From Alphaproteobacteria bacterium (lineage in GTDB: Bacteria; Pseudomonadota; Alphaproteobacteria; Micavibrionales; UBA1664), in the NCBI GenBank assembly GCA_002401195.1, contig NVSI01000054.1, forward strand, positions 1,169-9,107: DNA of 7,939 nucleotides, read 5' to 3'. A program made the translations under genes and the position numbers. The notes beneath the pieces are model-generated. The model was not told where the DNA came from and made no database searches. It was given only the letters and a program-made list of their open reading frames with translations. Shown piece by piece: positions 5,624 through 7,939 of this stretch. Position 1 is the first letter of the stretch. Every line of letters starts with the position of its first letter.

Positions 5624-6447
5624 TATAAAATCTCCGTTAAACTGACTTCTCCGCTTCCGCGGCGAGCCGGTTGTTGTTGGCTTTCGTGATGGCTCCATCC
5701 AATACCATGCAAGATATCAAATGTCGCGACAAAACCTTCGTTATAAAAATTCTCTCGATAATAATTCTCAATCTCACTTTTGATATCATCAATGGGTTGA
5801 GGTTTTTCAATCAAGGCATTCCCCTCCCCCATACCGATAATATCTTTATAGAGTGTGATCAATTCAGAATAACGGACATGAACACGATCATAATCCACCA
5901 CGGGCAACGCAAATCCAGCGCTTTGTAGTAAGCCTGCAAATTGATAATGATCGATCATAGGGTGAATATGTTGCCCGGCGCCATCACGGGATTTTAACTC
6001 CACCTGCATAATCGATTGTCGGAGTTCTTGGATCGTTGTTCCACCAAATAAACAGCACAAAAACAAACCATCAGGTTTAAGAGCAAGTTTTACCGTTTGT
6101 AAAAACGCGGGGACATTATTCACCGTATGCAGGTATGGCAAAACGATCACGCAATCATAACGCCCTTCCTTTAAATCTGGAATTTCATCCTTCATGAGCC
6201 TATCAACGCCCCGCCCCTTTACGATATCAAAGACGGTCACTGATTTTTTAGGAAAACAAGCCTTAAGGATATCGGCGCCACGCGATCCGATCACTGCGAT
6301 TTTTTTAAAGTCACGCTGAATATCTCTCAGATTATCAAGGACACGTTCCACTGATTTATGAATTAAAAAATTATGATCCTGCAATCGGGATTGTGCAAAT
6401 TCTCGATTGCGTTTTATGCGCTCAAAATCAAACAGATCATTATCCAT
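5623..6447 (-). CDS. SAM-dependent methyltransferase, NDUFAF5/BioC-like
   Basis: This 274-residue class I methyltransferase resembles the alphaproteobacterial relatives of mitochondrial NDUFAF5, a complex I assembly factor that modifies an arginine of NDUFS7; some databases label the bacterial members BioC-like. It opens with LFDFERIKRNREFAQ (5-19), the usual N-terminal block. A variant SAM motif I, VIGSRGADIL, is at about 52-61 and VFDIV at 72-76. The YDCVIVLPYLHTVNN stretch (97-111) and the post-I LKPDGLF (123-129) follow. The signatures YQFAGLLQSAGF (168-179), VDYDRVHVRY (184-193) and GWSHHESQQQP (250-260) are diagnostic. The start is uncertain. ATG 6447 fits the family and overlaps the upstream stop by 8 bases (ATGGATAA) but has no Shine-Dalgarno. 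ATG 6504 has AAGGGA 6 bases upstream and would add 19 residues. The bacterial substrate is unproven. Confidence 0.88.
   Translation of the reverse strand: MDNDLFDFERIKRNREFAQSRLQDHNFLIHKSVERVLDNLRDIQRDFKKIAVIGSRGADILKACFPKKSVTVFDIVKGRGVDRLMKDEIPDLKEGRYDCVIVLPYLHTVNNVPAFLQTVKLALKPDGLFLCCLFGGTTIQELRQSIMQVELKSRDGAGQHIHPMIDHYQFAGLLQSAGFALPVVDYDRVHVRYSELITLYKDIIGMGEGNALIEKPQPIDDIKSEIENYYRENFYNEGFVATFDILHGIGWSHHESQQQPARRGSGEVSLTEIL
5632..5636 (-). promoter_or_regulatory. gloB ribosome binding site
   Basis: The minus strand reads CGGAG, 8 bases before the ATG at 5621-5623, inside the last codons of the methyltransferase gene. It fixes the 230-residue start. Confidence 0.75.
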
Positions 6448-7939
6448 GTGTTTTTTGAGGGACGGTATATCGTTTGAGCCGAGACGAAGACGCGCCCATG
6501 TCATTGTCATTCCCTTTTGAAGATTTGAACCAACTTTTATGAGAGTTTGTATCAACTTTTGCACCATCGCCTCCACGCGTTGTAACCGATTTTAGCTGGC
6601 CAAATTTTTGTCCATCCCGTTTGACACGCGGATCAAGATTGCGCCCTGCCGTTATATTCATAGACTGCATAGCATTCATCATGCCATAGCGAAATAACAT
6701 ACTCCATTTGTAATCAGGTTCCAACTGCCACAGCGCGCTTGTCTTACACCATTTTTTTGTCTGTTTTCCCATCCATTCATTGGGAACACTGCCAATGGCA
6801 AACATATATGTGCGTTGGGGCATCATGTCTTTCATGGTCAAGAAACTTTCGCCCATCTGCCCGACATGCTCAACAGATGTTCCGAATTTTTCCGCAAGAA
6901 ATTCTTTGACATCATCAATATGAGAGAGCTTTTTCGGGAGATCAATCGTCGGCATATTCATCATTTTGTCTTTTTGACCAAGGCGATATGGTGCGGGCAT
7001 TTCTTCGTAATCAAACCCGACCAACGTGTCCCCTTTTAAATCTGCCGTCAAAAACAACAAGGCTGCGCGATTAATCACTCCGTCTTGGGGAACAATAAAA
7101 TCATGTTCAGATGAGGCAACGCCCGTTTTTGCGCCCTCTTTTTGACCTTCGCCAACAAACAACGATCTCTTTGCGCGCAATTGCCCTGATTTTCCTTTTA
7201 CAACGCGGAAACGTTCATCAACTTTTCCTTTATCCTTTTCGTGGTTTTCCATCTGTTTTTCGGCCGCATCGGGATCCCACTTGAAAATTTTTTCAACATC
7301 TAAAATCATATCGTCAGGCGGCGGCGTTTTTCCCACTGGCAATTCTTCATGCATCCACGGTGTTTGCTCCATCCCAAAGTGACGCATTAACGTTTCAATT
7401 TGAACTTCCAACCAGGCGTCAGGGATATACCCCGCGTTAATCGCATGTAAAATACGTTCCGCATCAATCAATGAATAATTCCGTTCCCATTTCGGTTGCG
7501 TTTCCGACAATTCGACATACACCGTTTCAATATAGTTTTCGATCAAATCTGGCGCGGGAAATCCTTTTGGCCCTTCCAAAAATTCGGCATCAACAGCGGT
7601 ACGCATTCCAAAGTGAGCATGCATCAAAACGCGCGCATCATCGTCCATCTCTTCGGCATCAATATTTAATGTCTCAAGCCCATGACCAGACCAGCGCCGT
7701 TCATCAATATTATGACCGCTACGCATGACACTGTTGGTTAAAGCAAACGGAACATCCTTTTTCAAAGCAATCTTTAAACGTCCCTCATCAGGGTTATAAA
7801 CAAACGGTATTAATGTGATCTCATGATGGGCACGCGCGGCCATATCAAACATATTGCCCGTCAATTCATCCTTGATTGTATGAACGATAACATTTTCCGC
7901 ATCATCTGATGAGCGCCGTTCCGAGATTTTAAGAGAGCG
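6440..7939 (-). CDS. Uncharacterised protein, possible degenerate Nudix-like region(s); N-terminus beyond window
   Basis: I do not recognise this gene by name. The frame is open to the right edge, so 499 C-terminal residues are visible and the start lies outside; a TTG at 7864 is internal to the open frame and needs no special status. In fragment numbering, residues about 38-188 follow a Nudix-like order: a strand pair (HEITLIPFVYNPDEGRLKIAL), a helix DDDARVLMHAHFGM (99-112) where a Nudix box helix would sit, a GFPAPD loop and strands (126-143), and AINAGYIPDAW (166-176), like the G-x-I-x-D-A segment of ADP-ribose pyrophosphatases. The catalytic R-E-x-x-E-E pattern is absent, so such a domain would be inactive. 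A charged linker (about 222-275) leads to a second region (280-425) with similar spacing, including DDVKEFLAEKFG (342-353). The final 70 residues are basic and low in complexity. No membrane segment is visible. The stop overlaps the methyltransferase start by 8 bases, making it an upstream member of that operon. The domain reading is tentative; the coding call is firm. Confidence 0.85.
   Translation of the reverse strand, partial: RSLKISERRSSDDAENVIVHTIKDELTGNMFDMAARAHHEITLIPFVYNPDEGRLKIALKKDVPFALTNSVMRSGHNIDERRWSGHGLETLNIDAEEMDDDARVLMHAHFGMRTAVDAEFLEGPKGFPAPDLIENYIETVYVELSETQPKWERNYSLIDAERILHAINAGYIPDAWLEVQIETLMRHFGMEQTPWMHEELPVGKTPPPDDMILDVEKIFKWDPDAAEKQMENHEKDKGKVDERFRVVKGKSGQLRAKRSLFVGEGQKEGAKTGVASSEHDFIVPQDGVINRAALLFLTADLKGDTLVGFDYEEMPAPYRLGQKDKMMNMPTIDLPKKLSHIDDVKEFLAEKFGTSVEHVGQMGESFLTMKDMMPQRTYMFAIGSVPNEWMGKQTKKWCKTSALWQLEPDYKWSMLFRYGMMNAMQSMNITAGRNLDPRVKRDGQKFGQLKSVTTRGGDGAKVDTNSHKSWFKSSKGNDNDMGASSSRLKRYTVPQKTHG

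Noticed and set aside
5624..5698. Longer GloB beginning at 5698
   Set aside because: The 25-residue leader is the methyltransferase C-terminus read in another frame; the ATG at 5623 has CGGAG and the correct family opening.
7471..7728. Plus-strand open frame inside the large minus-strand gene
   Set aside because: It has an unusual His/Arg/Gln-rich composition and no ribosome binding site, and is a shadow of the opposite coding frame.
7862..7864. TTG as the start codon of the large minus-strand protein
   Set aside because: The frame remains open for the 25 codons to the window edge, so the true start probably lies further right.
1..7939. Mobile element, CRISPR array, toxin-antitoxin pair or tRNA gene
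   Set aside because: I found no transposase, direct-repeat/spacer pattern, small paired frames with ribosome binding sites, or cloverleaf-like sequence by reading both strands.

Overview
The window looks like an alphaproteobacterial chromosome segment of moderate GC content (mid-40s percent by eye). The lineage call rests on gene content: an adenylylatable type I glutamine synthetase, a short-form PdxH, an Lrp/AsnC regulator close to trxB, a bacterial ELM1-family protein, and a NDUFAF5/BioC-like methyltransferase with the family's C-terminal His-Glu-Ser-Gln-Gln-Gln-Pro signature. I cannot assign a genus. There are no tRNA or rRNA genes, CRISPR arrays, insertion sequences or phage integration signs. 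Coding density is close to 100 percent and no stretch longer than about 60 bases lacks a gene.

Layout. (1) Positions 1-1351, plus strand: the C-terminal half of glnA, overlapped by pdxH, which probably starts at a GTG eight bases before the end of glnA. (2) Positions 1348-1842, minus strand: an Lrp/AsnC regulator whose stop codon overlaps the pdxH stop. (3) Positions 1892-3907, plus strand: an ELM1-family protein and thioredoxin reductase trxB, transcribed divergently from the regulator across a 49-base gap. That gap may hold back-to-back promoters sharing one TTATAA box. (4) Positions 3910-4869, minus strand: an unrecognised protein with tandem 37-residue helical repeats and a separate small C-terminal domain, preceded by its own near-consensus promoter. 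(5) Positions 4931-7939, minus strand: an apparent operon of an unrecognised large protein (cut by the right edge), the NDUFAF5-like methyltransferase and glyoxalase II gloB, joined by 8-base and 1-base overlaps.

Function. Most recognisable genes are housekeeping: nitrogen assimilation (glnA), PLP salvage (pdxH), thiol redox control (trxB), methylglyoxal detoxification (gloB) and a methyltransferase possibly linked to respiratory complex I. The two less ordinary items are the solenoid protein, whose DNA shows an exact 111-bp period, and the large operon protein. In the latter I see a sequence layout like a Nudix domain without its catalytic acidic residues, and possibly a second, related copy downstream. 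Both of those are inferences that need a profile or structure comparison.
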